Source of the DNA: Paraburkholderia sejongensis
GTDB lineage: Bacteria > Pseudomonadota > Gammaproteobacteria > Burkholderiales > Burkholderiaceae
Direction of reading: 5' to 3'
Assembly: GCF_020880815.1 (NCBI RefSeq)
Contig: NZ_JAJITD010000005.1
Span: 401,052 to 465,051, forward strand
DNA: 64,000 bases
The notes beneath the pieces were generated by a model. It worked only from the letters and a program-made list of their open reading frames with translations. It did no database searches and was not told where the DNA came from. Made by a program: the position numbers and the translations under genes. Below are positions 1 through 8,883 of this stretch, one piece after another (within the stretch, counting starts at the first letter, position 1; each line of letters begins with the position of its first letter).

Positions 1-502
1 GACCGAGACCGTCGGGATGCACTTCCTCCGCAAGATAGGCCATCGCGACGGCCGGCACGCCGCCGAGCGCGAGCCCTTCGAGAAAGCGCAGCACCAGCAA
101 CTGATGCCAGTGCGGCGCGATCGACACGCCGATCGTCAGCACCGCCGACACGGTCAACGACAGCGTCATCAGCTTGTGCCGGCTCCAGCCTTCGGAGACG
201 AAACCGGCGACGAAAATCGCCAGCGCGAGCGCGGCGGTGGACAGCGACAGCGACAGGCTGCTTTGCGCGGGCGTCACGCCGAACGCTTCGGAAAACGACG
301 GCAACAGCGGCTGCACGCAGTAAAGCAGCGAGAAAGTCGCGTAGCCGGCGAACAGCAACGCGACGCTCGCACGCCAGTACGCGCGGGAGCCACGTTCGAG
401 ATACGGGATGTCCGACACGGCGGACGCGCCGGCGGCAACGGTCGATACAGCAGGGGAGGGAACAGCAGATGCAGTCCGCTGGGATTGCGGCGGCAGGGTC
501 AC
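1..502 (-). CDS. MFS transporter, partial (3' end beyond the window)
   Basis: Translating the minus strand from a GTG at 502 gives an open frame of 167 codons that runs off the left edge without a stop. After a proline/serine/alanine-rich tail of about 40 residues it shows hydrophobic segments typical of major facilitator exporters (ALLFAGYATFSLLY, then LSLSLSTAALALAIFVAGF and a third with GLALGGVPAVAMAYL). The GTG is preceded by AAGGAG at good spacing, which decides the start. About the first third of a 12-helix inner-membrane transporter is visible. It resembles YnfM-type efflux proteins, but the substrate cannot be read from the sequence. Transcribed away from the gene at 884. Confidence 0.75.
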   Translation of the reverse strand, partial: MTLPPQSQRTASAVPSPAVSTVAAGASAVSDIPYLERGSRAYWRASVALLFAGYATFSLLYCVQPLLPSFSEAFGVTPAQSSLSLSLSTAALALAIFVAGFVSEGWSRHKLMTLSLTVSAVLTIGVSIAPHWHQLLVLRFLEGLALGGVPAVAMAYLAEEVHPDGLG

Positions 503-883
503 AACAGAACTCCTTGGGTCACACGAAACGCGCAAAAGCGTGAAGGATACGCTGAAAAAGCAACTCGGGCCGGCTCGCCGGTTTTGTTGGCGGTCATCCG
601 CAGGGTTTATGATGGTCCGCATGACGAGGCATGGCGGTGCGATCAGCGCCGTGCGCCGTGAAGCTGGAATCAAGCGAGGAAACTCGCGAAACGACGGCTG
701 AACCGCTTTCTGTTCGCGCTTCCCAAAGCCCGGTAAAACGGCAACAATGGTTCGAACCTTACACGCGCAAAGGGGCGGTGTAGCTTGGGTGCGCTGGCAA
801 CGTTCAATGCGAAGCGGCGTTTTTATCATCACCTCGACCGGCGGAAAACTCACTAAGCCGGCTAAGGGAAACGGGGAAATATC
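503..883. other. Intergenic, divergent promoter region
   Basis: 381 bases between the leftward MFS gene and the rightward small gene at 884. Must hold promoters for both. No convincing -35/-10 pair, RNA gene or repeat was seen; the open frames here are unsupported. Confidence 0.4.
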
Positions 884-1096
884 ATGCAAGTCGGTTCCAT
901 TGTCCGCTCGGTACATATCGCCGTGCCGCAAGGCGCGCGCGGAATCGTCATGCGCATTCTTGGCGACATGGCGATGGTCGCGTGGTACGCCGGCGAGCCC
1001 GGCGCGTCGCAGCAACTGAACACCGAACCCTTTTTCCTCGAAGATCTGATCGATACCGGCGACGTGATACGTCCGGCCGGCGCGCAGACACATTGA
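884..1096 (+). CDS. Small hypothetical protein (70 aa)
   Basis: A 70-residue soluble protein beginning MQVGSIVRSVHIAVPQGARG, preceded by GGGGAAAT at ribosome-binding distance. There is no signal peptide, membrane segment or cysteine motif. Composition is hydrophobic/beta-like (IVMRILGDMAMVAWYAGEPG). I do not recognise a family with a known function; short proteins like this recur upstream of srkA-like genes in related bacteria, but that is recollection. Located 46 bases before srkA on the same strand, so possibly cotranscribed. Confidence 0.55.
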   Translation: MQVGSIVRSVHIAVPQGARGIVMRILGDMAMVAWYAGEPGASQQLNTEPFFLEDLIDTGDVIRPAGAQTH

Positions 1097-1142
1097 AGAT
1101 GCCGACTCGTTTTTCCCCGCGACGCGGCGCACAATGCGGGGC

Positions 1143-2180
1143 ATGAACGACACCATTCCCGATTCTTCCCATCCCGAGGCCGGCGCCGGCGGCGCCGTGC
1201 CGTTCGCGCGGCTCACGCCGGAAACCGTGCTGGACGCACTCGACGGCGTGCTCGCCACCGCCGGCGTGCGTACCGACGGCCGGCTACTGCCGCTCAACAG
1301 CTACGAGAATCGCGTCTACCAGGTCGGCGTCGAAGACGGGCCGCCGGTGGTCGCGAAGTTCTATCGGCCGGCGCGCTGGAGCGATGCGGCGATCCTCGAA
1401 GAGCATGCGTTCGTCGCCGAACTCGCCGCGCGCGAAATTCCGGCGGTGACCGCGCGCGTGCTCGACGGCCGCACGCTGCACAGCTTCGACGGTTTCCGCT
1501 TCTCGGTATTCGAGCGGCGCGGCGGCCGCGCGCCCGATCTGGACCGGCGCGATACGCTCGAATGGCTAGGGCGCTTCATCGGCCGCATTCATGCGATCGG
1601 GCAGACGCAGAACTACGCTGAGCGTCCGACGCTAAACATCGAGACCTTCGGCTACGAGCCGCGCGAGTTTCTGCTCACGCATCGTTTCGTGCCGGACGAT
1701 TTGCGCACCGCGTGGGAAACAGCGGTGAATCTCGCGCTCGAAGGCGTCGAGCAGGCGTTCGAGCGGGCCGGTGAGATTCGCCCGCTGCGCCTGCACGGCG
1801 ATTGTCATCCAAGCAACGTGCTGTGGACCGACGCGGGTCCGCATTTCGTCGACTTCGACGACAGCCGCATGGGCCCCGCGATTCAGGACCTCTGGCTGCT
1901 GCTGCCGGGCGAACGCGTGGAAGCATCGCGCGCGCTCGCCGACCTGCTCGCCGGTTACGAGGACTTCTGCGAATTCGAGCTGCGCGAGCTGTATCTGATC
2001 GAAGCGTTGCGCACGTTGCGGCTGATTCATTACCAGGTGTGGCTTGCGCGCCGCTGGGACGATCCGGCTTTTCCGGCCGCGTTTCCGTGGTTCAACACGC
2101 AGCGTTACTGGGAGGAGCGCATCCTCGAGATGCGCGAGCAGATCGGCGCGATGCAGGAAGGGCCGTTGTGGCCGGTGTGA
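1143..2180 (+). CDS. srkA: Stress response serine/threonine kinase SrkA (YihE/RdoA family)
   Basis: Aminoglycoside-phosphotransferase-fold protein kinase of 345 aa. Visible features: N-terminal lobe with LNSYENRVYQVG and VVAKFYRP (ATP-anchoring lysine), catalytic loop LHGDCHPSNVLW near residues 217-228, and metal-binding VDFDDSRMGPAIQDLW. These are diagnostic of the SrkA/RdoA family, which in E. coli counteracts toxin- and stress-driven death. Length is close to the usual 328-350 aa. ATGs occur at 1134 and 1143; 1143 is chosen because GGGG lies just before it, but the other would add only three residues. Ends about 60 bases from the convergent gene at 2244. Confidence 0.9.
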   Translation: MNDTIPDSSHPEAGAGGAVPFARLTPETVLDALDGVLATAGVRTDGRLLPLNSYENRVYQVGVEDGPPVVAKFYRPARWSDAAILEEHAFVAELAAREIPAVTARVLDGRTLHSFDGFRFSVFERRGGRAPDLDRRDTLEWLGRFIGRIHAIGQTQNYAERPTLNIETFGYEPREFLLTHRFVPDDLRTAWETAVNLALEGVEQAFERAGEIRPLRLHGDCHPSNVLWTDAGPHFVDFDDSRMGPAIQDLWLLLPGERVEASRALADLLAGYEDFCEFELRELYLIEALRTLRLIHYQVWLARRWDDPAFPAAFPWFNTQRYWEERILEMREQIGAMQEGPLWPV

Positions 2181-2243
2181 CGCATGGCCCGGGTGGCCCG
2201 GGTGGCCACCCATACGCGCGTCGTTTCAGCTGGTCCGCAATCC

Positions 2244-4145
2244 TCAAGGCGCCTTCGACGCCACACTCGACGACTCCACCAGCGTCGATCTGACAATCAC
2301 CTGCGCGCGCACGTCCCGTCCGATCGCTTCGATCGCGGGACGCATTCGCGCGAAATCATCAGGTGTGCAAACGTCGCTGTCGAAATGGGTCGCGCCGTCG
2401 CGCGTCATCGTCACCACGTTGGTGTGCGGATCGTACGCGTAGCGCGACGTGAAATCGACGAAGCGGTCCGCGGTGCGCAGCGCTTCCGGCATGTCGAGCA
2501 CGCGGAAATTAGCCGGCAATTCGAGCCGCGCGCGTTCGTGAATCACCAGGTTGTGGCACACGAACGGCTGCGTGCGTTTGCGCTCGCCGAGCCAGTAGCG
2601 GGTGTCCGCATCGACGCCGCCGCCGAAACTCGTCAGCGCGGGAATCGATGCGGTCATCCCGGTCACTACCAGGTCTTCGAGCGTGCCTTGCATCGTCAGC
2701 GTGAGCGGGCCTTCGGTGGCGGCGAGATCGCTCGTTGCGAGCGTCGCGGTGCCGCGCAGATTCGCGTTGCGCAATTCGCCCTGGATCGATTCCTCGCGCT
2801 GCGCCGGCGTTTGCGTGCGCAGCCGCGCGCGGGTCTGTTCGGCGTACGGCCCGATGTCTTCCAGCCGATAGGTGAAGCTCGCGGACCCGTCCGCCGCAAC
2901 CTTGATCGCGAGGTCGGTGCTGCGCGTCATCGGCGCGGTTGCCGGCGTTTGCGCGAGCACGCCGGTGTCGACCAGCACCGCGGGCCGGTTCATATCGGAC
3001 GCGGGCAGATAGCCGAATTCGACGTTCGACGCGGTCGAATCCGCGTACATCTGCAACTCGGGCAGCCACGTGATCGCGTGATTGATCACGCCGTAGCCGG
3101 GCACGCTCGGCAGCGTGTAGATCGTGCCGTTGCTGATCAGCGCGGGCTCGTTGCGCACGCCGACCGCATCGAGCAGCGCGCCGTATAGCGCGACGTGGTC
3201 CTTGCAGTCGCCGTAGCGGTTCGCGAGAATCGCGCTCGCGCTGTGCGGCACGACCGCATCGCGGCCCACATAGATCGCGACATAGCGCACGTTGCGGCGT
3301 ACCCAGTCGTATAGCGTTTTGGCTTTGTCGCGCGGCGTGCGGTCGTGGGCGGTCAGTTGGCGCGCGAGTTGCGCGAGCGCGGCATCGTGCGCGCCGGGGT
3401 CCGCCGCCGACGCGCGATACGACGCGGCGAACGCCGCATAGCTCGGAAACGTCGACACCATCAGCCGGTCGCCATACGACACATACGCGATCGAGCCGCG
3501 CTCCAGCCGCTCGAAATGCGCCTTGTCGTAATCGAATTCGTAGCGGGTGCGGCCGTCGCGAGTGACCGGCGACACCGCGCTGAAGCCGCGCGCGTCCGCA
3601 TACAGCGGCTTGTCGGCGGGCAGGTCGTAGATCAGACGGAAGTTGCGGGTCGGCGCGAGATCGGGCGGCGTGAAGTCGCTGAATTCGCCGGGGACGATCG
3701 GCTGGCGCTGGGTCTTGCGGTAGGTCAGATGCACGCGCGCGCCTGGTTCGACCGCCGGAAACACGATCACTTTTTCCTGGATGTCCTGAAACATCGGCGC
3801 GTCGAACGACCGGGCTTCCTGCACGTCGCGAATCTGTTCGGACCGCACGTCGTGGCGTCTGCCGTCGGCGCTCAGCGTGTAGGCCTCGAGAATCTGTACG
3901 TCGGCCATGTTGCGGTTGAACCAGACGTACTGCTGCGCGACCCGGCCGACCCCGGCCTCGGTGTTCACGCGCAGCGTCATCGAGTCGAGCTTCGCATACG
4001 AGCCGTCCGCGTTGACCGTGAAGGTCTGCGTTTCGCCTTCGTTCGTGTACGGGTCGTCGAGCTTGAGCGCCACGCTCGCGCTCGCGGCGTGGATGCCGGC
4101 GAGCCAGCCGAGCGAGGCAACGCGGACCAGAACGTGCAGGCGCAT
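2244..4145 (-). CDS. DUF3857 domain-containing transglutaminase-like protein
   Basis: A 633-residue exported protein. The start MRLHVLVRVASLGWLAGIHAAS forms a plausible signal peptide, so the longer upstream reading was not used. Residues about 30-290 match the DUF3857 type (QYVWFNRNMADVQILEAYTL, VIVFPAVEPGARVHLTYRKTQ). The centre is a transglutaminase/protease-like fold with Cys in NRYGDCKDHVALYGALL and a His/Asp pair in INHAITWLPELQMYADS. The C-terminal part is beta-rich. The fold is usually periplasmic in Gram-negatives and its substrate is generally unknown. Its left neighbour srkA is convergent. Confidence 0.8.
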   Translation of the reverse strand: MRLHVLVRVASLGWLAGIHAASASVALKLDDPYTNEGETQTFTVNADGSYAKLDSMTLRVNTEAGVGRVAQQYVWFNRNMADVQILEAYTLSADGRRHDVRSEQIRDVQEARSFDAPMFQDIQEKVIVFPAVEPGARVHLTYRKTQRQPIVPGEFSDFTPPDLAPTRNFRLIYDLPADKPLYADARGFSAVSPVTRDGRTRYEFDYDKAHFERLERGSIAYVSYGDRLMVSTFPSYAAFAASYRASAADPGAHDAALAQLARQLTAHDRTPRDKAKTLYDWVRRNVRYVAIYVGRDAVVPHSASAILANRYGDCKDHVALYGALLDAVGVRNEPALISNGTIYTLPSVPGYGVINHAITWLPELQMYADSTASNVEFGYLPASDMNRPAVLVDTGVLAQTPATAPMTRSTDLAIKVAADGSASFTYRLEDIGPYAEQTRARLRTQTPAQREESIQGELRNANLRGTATLATSDLAATEGPLTLTMQGTLEDLVVTGMTASIPALTSFGGGVDADTRYWLGERKRTQPFVCHNLVIHERARLELPANFRVLDMPEALRTADRFVDFTSRYAYDPHTNVVTMTRDGATHFDSDVCTPDDFARMRPAIEAIGRDVRAQVIVRSTLVESSSVASKAP

Positions 4146-4283
4146 GACAGGTGATATCCGGACGGTGACGTTGACGGGATCGTCAGCTAGCGTCGGTTCG
4201 CGCCGCGCGGATGTCAAGCGGCTGTCGCGCATTGCGCGGGCGGTGGCGCGGCACGCCACCCGCCGGACGCAACCCGCGCGACG

Positions 4284-5306
4284 CTACACGCCGCAAGCCG
4301 CCCCGCCCGACGCCGCGATCTCGCGCGCGGCCTTCGCGCCTTCGACCTGCAACAAGGTAGGCAGCGACACGCCGTTCTTCGCCGCGGTCACTTCCGCGAG
4401 GATCGACACCGCGATCTCGGGCGGCGTGCGGCTGCCGATATAAATCCCGACCGGCCCATGCAGCCGCGCCAGCTCGGCGTCGTTCAGATCGAACTCCTTG
4501 AGCCGCTCGCGCCTCGCCTGATTGTTGCGCCGCGAGCCGAGCGCGCCGACATAAAACGCCGGCGTTTTCAGCGCTTCCATCAGCGCCAGATCGTCGAGCT
4601 TCGGATCGTGCGTGAGCGCGATCACCGCGCAGCGTTCGTCGAGCTTCATGTCGAGCACGGTGTCGTCCGGCATCGTGCGCACGAGCTTCGTGCCGGGCAC
4701 GTCCCATTCCTCGGTGTATTCCTCGCGCGGATCGCAGACGGTGACCTGGTAGTCGAGCCCCACCGCGATATGGCACAGATAGCGCGACAATTGCCCCGCG
4801 CCGATCACCAGCATCCGGTAGCGCGGCCCGTGGATCGTCAGCAGACGCTGGCCGTCGAAATGCACGCCGTCGGTCGCCTGCGCGTCGTCGAGCCGGACCG
4901 CGCCGGTCGCCATGTCGAGTTCGCGCGCGAGCAGCCGGCCGTTCTCGACCGCGTGACACAGTTCGGCGATCGCGCTGGCCGGCGTCAACGGTTCCAGCAC
5001 CAGCTGGATCGTGCCGCCGCACGGCAGCCCGAAGCGGTGCGCCTCTTCGGCGGTGATCCCATACTTCACCGCTTCCGGGTGGGTCTGCTCGATACCGCGC
5101 TGCCGCACCCGCTCGATCAGATCGTCTTCGATACAGCCGCCCGACACCGAGCCGACCACGTGGCCGTCGTCGCGCACCGCGAGCATCGCGCCTTCGGGGC
5201 GCGGCGACGAACCCCACGTCTTCACGACCGTGACGAGTAGTGCGCGATGTCCGTCTTCCAGCCAGCGAGCGCTGGATTTCAGGACTTCGAGATCCACGCT
5301 GTCCAT
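4284..5306 (-). CDS. XdhC/CoxI family molybdoenzyme maturation protein
   Basis: Chaperone of 340 aa that in this family binds and sulfurylates molybdenum cofactor for insertion into xanthine-dehydrogenase-type enzymes. The N-terminal XdhC/CoxI domain shows TWGSSPRPEGAMLAV and SVSGGCIEDDLIE; the C-terminal Rossmann domain shows MLVIGAGQLSRYL and a second domain with LGSRRNNQARRERL. It overlaps the coxG-like gene start region by 28 bases and is last in a seven-gene minus-strand operon with the hydroxylase subunits, which supports cofactor maturation for that enzyme. Confidence 0.87.
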   Translation of the reverse strand: MDSVDLEVLKSSARWLEDGHRALLVTVVKTWGSSPRPEGAMLAVRDDGHVVGSVSGGCIEDDLIERVRQRGIEQTHPEAVKYGITAEEAHRFGLPCGGTIQLVLEPLTPASAIAELCHAVENGRLLARELDMATGAVRLDDAQATDGVHFDGQRLLTIHGPRYRMLVIGAGQLSRYLCHIAVGLDYQVTVCDPREEYTEEWDVPGTKLVRTMPDDTVLDMKLDERCAVIALTHDPKLDDLALMEALKTPAFYVGALGSRRNNQARRERLKEFDLNDAELARLHGPVGIYIGSRTPPEIAVSILAEVTAAKNGVSLPTLLQVEGAKAAREIAASGGAACGV

Positions 5307-5884
5307 GATTTCTTCCCTTTCTTTGTGTCGCCGTCGGACGTGCCGTCCGCGGTTTCGTTCGATTCCGGTTGCGTCGCCGCGGATGCGGCTTCGGTTGCTG
5401 CCGGCGTGACCGCATCGCCGTGCGCCGGGCCGGCGCTATTGTCGCCCGAGAGCTGGGCACTGAAGCGCCGAAAAAATTCCCCGGCGATCTTGCGCGCGGC
5501 ACCGTCGACGAGCCGCGAGCCGATCTGCGCGAGCTTGCCGCCGACCTGCGCGTTGGCCGTGTAGCTGAGCTTCGTGGCGGCGTCGCCGTCGGCTTCGAGC
5601 ACGACCTGCGCGTTGCCCTTCGCGAAGCCGGCCGCGCCGCCCTGACCTTCGAACACGATCGTGTAGGTGCGAGGTGCGTCGATGTCGGTCAGCTGCATGC
5701 GCCCTTTAAAACGCGCCTTGACCGGCCCGACCGCCGCGCTCAACGCGACGAGATACGCGTTCTCGCCGTCGGGATCGATGCTTTCGCAGCCGGGGATGCA
5801 CGCGCGCAGAATGTCGGTGTCGTTCAGCGCGTCCCATGTTTGCTGGTGCGCGACCGGCAGCGTGTGCGTTTCGGTCAATTCCAT
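5279..5884 (-). CDS. CoxG-like SRPBCC family protein
   Basis: A 201-residue protein whose first 150 residues are a CoxG/SRPBCC fold (MELTETHTLPVAHQQTWDAL, IPGCESIDPDGENAYLV, VGGKLAQIGSRLVDGAA), followed by a disordered Ala/Thr/Ser tail and a basic amphipathic end (KKGKKSWTAWIS). In Oligotropha CoxG helps recruit CoxD/E and the enzyme to the membrane; the tail here may be the anchor, which is inference. Overlaps the VWA gene by 10 bases and the XdhC gene by 28, so translation is probably coupled. Confidence 0.85.
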   Translation of the reverse strand: MELTETHTLPVAHQQTWDALNDTDILRACIPGCESIDPDGENAYLVALSAAVGPVKARFKGRMQLTDIDAPRTYTIVFEGQGGAAGFAKGNAQVVLEADGDAATKLSYTANAQVGGKLAQIGSRLVDGAARKIAGEFFRRFSAQLSGDNSAGPAHGDAVTPAATEAASAATQPESNETADGTSDGDTKKGKKSWTAWISKS

Positions 5885-7161
5885 GAGCTTGCTCCTGCGG
5901 GTGTCGTTGCGGCGACGGCCCGGCGCGGCGCGCGCGCGAGTTGCGCGAGGTCGCGGCCGAACGCGGCGAGACTGTCTAGATTATGAACCGGACGATGCGC
6001 GTCCACATGCGGGAGGATCGCCTGCACGCCGCGCGCTTTCGGGGTGAAACCGCTGAAACGCAGCAGCGGATTGAGCCAGACGATTCGATGTGCGAAGCGC
6101 GCGAGGCGCGCCATTTCGGTGTCGAGCACGTCGATCGCTTCGTGATCGAGTCCGTCGGTGACGAGCAGCACGGTGGCCCGGCCGGTGAGCACGCGACGTG
6201 CCCAGCGCCGGTTGAATTCGGCGAGCGCCGCGCCGATGCGGGTGCCGCCCGACCAGTCCACAACCTGATCGCTGAGCGTCGCGATCGCGACATCGGGGTC
6301 GCGCTCGCGCAGCGCGCGGGTCGCGTTGGTGAGCCGGGTGCCGAACAGGAAGACCTGCAGACGTTCGCGCGATTGCAGCAGCGCGTGGCAGAAGTACAGC
6401 ACCGCGCGCGAGTAGTTGCTCATCGAACCGGAGATGTCGAGCAGCAGCACCAGCGGCGGCTTGCGTTCGACCACCGCGCGATATTTCCACACGGTCCAGT
6501 CGCCGCCCGCGCGCACCGCGTGCCGCGCGCTCGCGCGCAAGTCCGCATGGGTGCCGTGCGATGCCGCTTTGAGGCGGCGCGTCGGTTCCGTCGCGAGCGG
6601 TAGCCGCTGGCCGCGAATCAGATGACGCAGCGTGCGCCATTCGTCGGCGCTGAGCGTGTCGAAATCGCGCTGACGCAACCGCTCTTCCGCGCTGAACGTG
6701 AGCTGCGCGTGCAACTCGTGCTGCTCCGTTTCCGGCGCCGCGTGGTGTTGCGGCGACGGCGGCATGCGGACCGCGAGCGCGTCGGCGAGGCGGTTGTTGC
6801 GCTTGGGCGGCGGCAGGCCGTCGCGCACTTTCGGCAGCAGCAGCGCGCGCAGCTTGCCTTCCCAGTCGGGGTCGCGCCAGAACAGTTCGAACGCGGCGTT
6901 GAACAGGTCCCGTTCGTCGGGCGCGGTGACCAGCAGCGCGGCGAGTGCCGCGCGCACGTCGTCGCGGCGGCCAAGGTCGATCCATTGCAGCGCGGCGAGC
7001 GCGTCGACCGCCTGCGCGGGCGACATCGGCAGGCCGGCGCCGCGCAGCACGCGGACGAAATGGACCACGTTGCGCGCGAGCATCGGCGCGGTGGGTGGGG
7101 CCGCCGTGGGTGGCTGCGGGTTGGTGTCGTTGCTGTCGTCGGGGCCGCTTTGCCTGGTCAT
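5875..7161 (-). CDS. VWA domain protein (CoxE-like)
   Basis: A 428-residue protein with a C-terminal von Willebrand A domain. MIDAS motif DISGSMSNYS lies at about residue 235, with the further metal-site elements SGGTRIGAAL and LLVTDGLDHE. The N-terminal helical region matches CoxE-type proteins. With the MoxR ATPase next to it, it forms the AAA+/VWA chaperone pair needed to mature the Mo-Cu or Mo active site of CoxL-type enzymes. The ATG at 7161 was chosen; longer readings extend into the MoxR gene without motif support. An 11-base gap separates it from the ATPase gene. Confidence 0.87.
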   Translation of the reverse strand: MTRQSGPDDSNDTNPQPPTAAPPTAPMLARNVVHFVRVLRGAGLPMSPAQAVDALAALQWIDLGRRDDVRAALAALLVTAPDERDLFNAAFELFWRDPDWEGKLRALLLPKVRDGLPPPKRNNRLADALAVRMPPSPQHHAAPETEQHELHAQLTFSAEERLRQRDFDTLSADEWRTLRHLIRGQRLPLATEPTRRLKAASHGTHADLRASARHAVRAGGDWTVWKYRAVVERKPPLVLLLDISGSMSNYSRAVLYFCHALLQSRERLQVFLFGTRLTNATRALRERDPDVAIATLSDQVVDWSGGTRIGAALAEFNRRWARRVLTGRATVLLVTDGLDHEAIDVLDTEMARLARFAHRIVWLNPLLRFSGFTPKARGVQAILPHVDAHRPVHNLDSLAAFGRDLAQLARAPRRAVAATTPAGASSWN

Positions 7162-7172
7162 CCGAACGATCC

Positions 7173-8054
7173 TCACGCGGACAGGCACTGCGCGATCTGC
7201 GCGGCGTCGATGCGCGCGAGATCGTCCTGATACTTGAGCAGCACGCCGAGCGTGTTCTGCACCGATTGCGGATCGAGTTCCGTCACCGACAGCGCTTCGA
7301 GCGCGCGGCACCAGTCGATCGTCTCGGCGATGCCGGGCGCCTTGAACAGATCCATCCCGCGCAGCCGGTGCACGAAATCGACCGCGCGCCGCTGCAATTG
7401 CTCGGACGTTTGCGGCGCGCGCGCGGCGACGATTTCCAGTTCGCGCTCGCGGTCCGGGTAGCCGATCCATTGATACAGACAGCGCCGTTTCAGCGCGTCG
7501 TGCACTTCGCGGGTGCGGTTCGACGTCATGATCACGAGCGGCGGCTGGGCGGCGCGCACGGTCCCGTATTCGGGAATCGATACCTGGAAGTCCGAAAGCA
7601 GTTCGAGCAGGAACGCTTCGAACGGCTCGTCGGCGCGGTCGATTTCGTCGATCAGCAGCACGCGGCGCGCGCCCGGATGGTGTTCGTCCGGCAGCAGCGC
7701 CTGCAACAGCGGCCGCTTGAGCAGGAATTCGCCGCGATACAGCGTGTCGTTATCGGCGCGCTCGCCGGTTGCTTCGGCGAGGCGCAGCGCCATGATCTGG
7801 CGCGGGTAGTCCCACTCGTACAGCGCACTGGCGGTGTCGAGTCCTTCGTAGCATTGCAGCCGCAGCAGCGTGGTGCCGAGCATGCCGGCGGCCGCTTTCG
7901 CGAGTTCGGTTTTGCCGACCCCGGGTTCGCCTTCGACGAACAGCGGCCGCTCCATGCGCAGCGCGAGATACAACGCGGTCGCGAGTTCGCGGCTCGCGAA
8001 ATAGCGTTGCGCGGCGAGCTGCGCGAGGGTGTCGTCGATCGAGGCCGGCTGCAT
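7173..8054 (-). CDS. MoxR family AAA+ ATPase (CoxD-like)
   Basis: A 293-residue MoxR-type ATPase. Walker A is GEPGVGKTELAKA near residue 42; Walker B is RVLLIDEIDRADEPFE; sensor 1 is PPLVIMTSNRTREV; the arginine finger region is ALKRRCLYQWIGYPDRERE. Proteins of this group act with VWA partners to mature metalloenzymes; in the CO dehydrogenase system CoxD is needed for active-site assembly. It lies between the FAD-subunit gene (11-base gap) and its VWA partner (11-base gap). Confidence 0.9.
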   Translation of the reverse strand: MQPASIDDTLAQLAAQRYFASRELATALYLALRMERPLFVEGEPGVGKTELAKAAAGMLGTTLLRLQCYEGLDTASALYEWDYPRQIMALRLAEATGERADNDTLYRGEFLLKRPLLQALLPDEHHPGARRVLLIDEIDRADEPFEAFLLELLSDFQVSIPEYGTVRAAQPPLVIMTSNRTREVHDALKRRCLYQWIGYPDRERELEIVAARAPQTSEQLQRRAVDFVHRLRGMDLFKAPGIAETIDWCRALEALSVTELDPQSVQNTLGVLLKYQDDLARIDAAQIAQCLSA

Positions 8055-8065
8055 CGCAAGGATCG

Positions 8066-8863
8066 CTAAGCAGTTGCCTTCGTCACCGCGCGTGCGGCCA
8101 GCACCGGGATCAGGTGCGCGCGGTACTCGGCGCTCGCGTGCATGTCGTCGTTCAGCTCGTCGGCCGGCACACTGACAGCGCGCGCCGCGTCGGGCGTGAA
8201 GTTCGCCGACAGTGCGTTTTCGAGTCCCGTCGCACGAAACACCGACGACGCCGCGCCGGTCACCGCGACCCGCACGCCGCCCGCGAACTTCGCGACGAAC
8301 ACGCCGACTAGCGCGAAGTGCGACGCCGGGTTGCGAAATTTCTCGTACGCGGCCCGCTCCGGCACCGGAAATTCGACCGCGACGATCAGCTCGTCCGGTT
8401 CAAGCGCGGTCTCGTACATGCCGACGAAGAAATCGCCCGAGGCGATGCGCCGCCGTTCGGTGACGATCGTCGCGTCGAGCCCCAGTGCCGCGGCCGGGTA
8501 GCACGCGGCCGGGTCGTCGTTCGCGAGCGAGCCGCCGATCGTGCCGAGCGCGCGCACCTGGCGATCGCCGATATGGCCGGCGAGATCGGCGAGCGCCGGC
8601 AATACGCGCCGCACGTCCGGATGATCGGCGACGTCCGCATGACAGACCGCCGCGCCGATCGTCACCTTGTTCGCATCGACCGTGATCGACTTCAGCGCCG
8701 GAATTCGCGTCACGTCGACCAGTTGCGACGGCTGCGCGAGCCGCAGCCGCATCGTCGGCAACAGGCTCTGGCCGCCGGCGATGAATTTGGCTTCGGTGTC
8801 GGCGGACAGGGCTGCGGCGGCCGCTTGCGGATCCGTCGCGCGTTGATACTCGAATGAATACAT
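8066..8863 (-). CDS. Xanthine dehydrogenase family FAD-binding subunit (CoxM-like)
   Basis: Medium subunit of a molybdenum hydroxylase, 265 aa. The N-terminal FAD-binding PCMH-type domain has AGGQSLLPTMRLRLA (residues about 28-42) and RALGTIGGSLANDDPAACYP, the two FAD pyrophosphate-contacting loops. The C-terminal domain is CO_deh_flav_C. The subunit transfers electrons from the Fe-S clusters to an acceptor. The ATG at 8863 was chosen because the frame runs open through the upstream gene and only this methionine aligns with the family start. 20-base gap to the large subunit gene. Confidence 0.9.
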   Translation of the reverse strand: MYSFEYQRATDPQAAAAALSADTEAKFIAGGQSLLPTMRLRLAQPSQLVDVTRIPALKSITVDANKVTIGAAVCHADVADHPDVRRVLPALADLAGHIGDRQVRALGTIGGSLANDDPAACYPAAALGLDATIVTERRRIASGDFFVGMYETALEPDELIVAVEFPVPERAAYEKFRNPASHFALVGVFVAKFAGGVRVAVTGAASSVFRATGLENALSANFTPDAARAVSVPADELNDDMHASAEYRAHLIPVLAARAVTKATA

Positions 8864-8883
8864 GTCGAATGCTCCGCTCAGGA

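Noticed and set aside
2184..3188. Long open frame on the plus strand through the DUF3857 gene
   Set aside because: Arg/His/Ala-rich antisense shadow typical of GC-rich genomes; no motifs, and the opposite strand encodes a clear transglutaminase-like protein.
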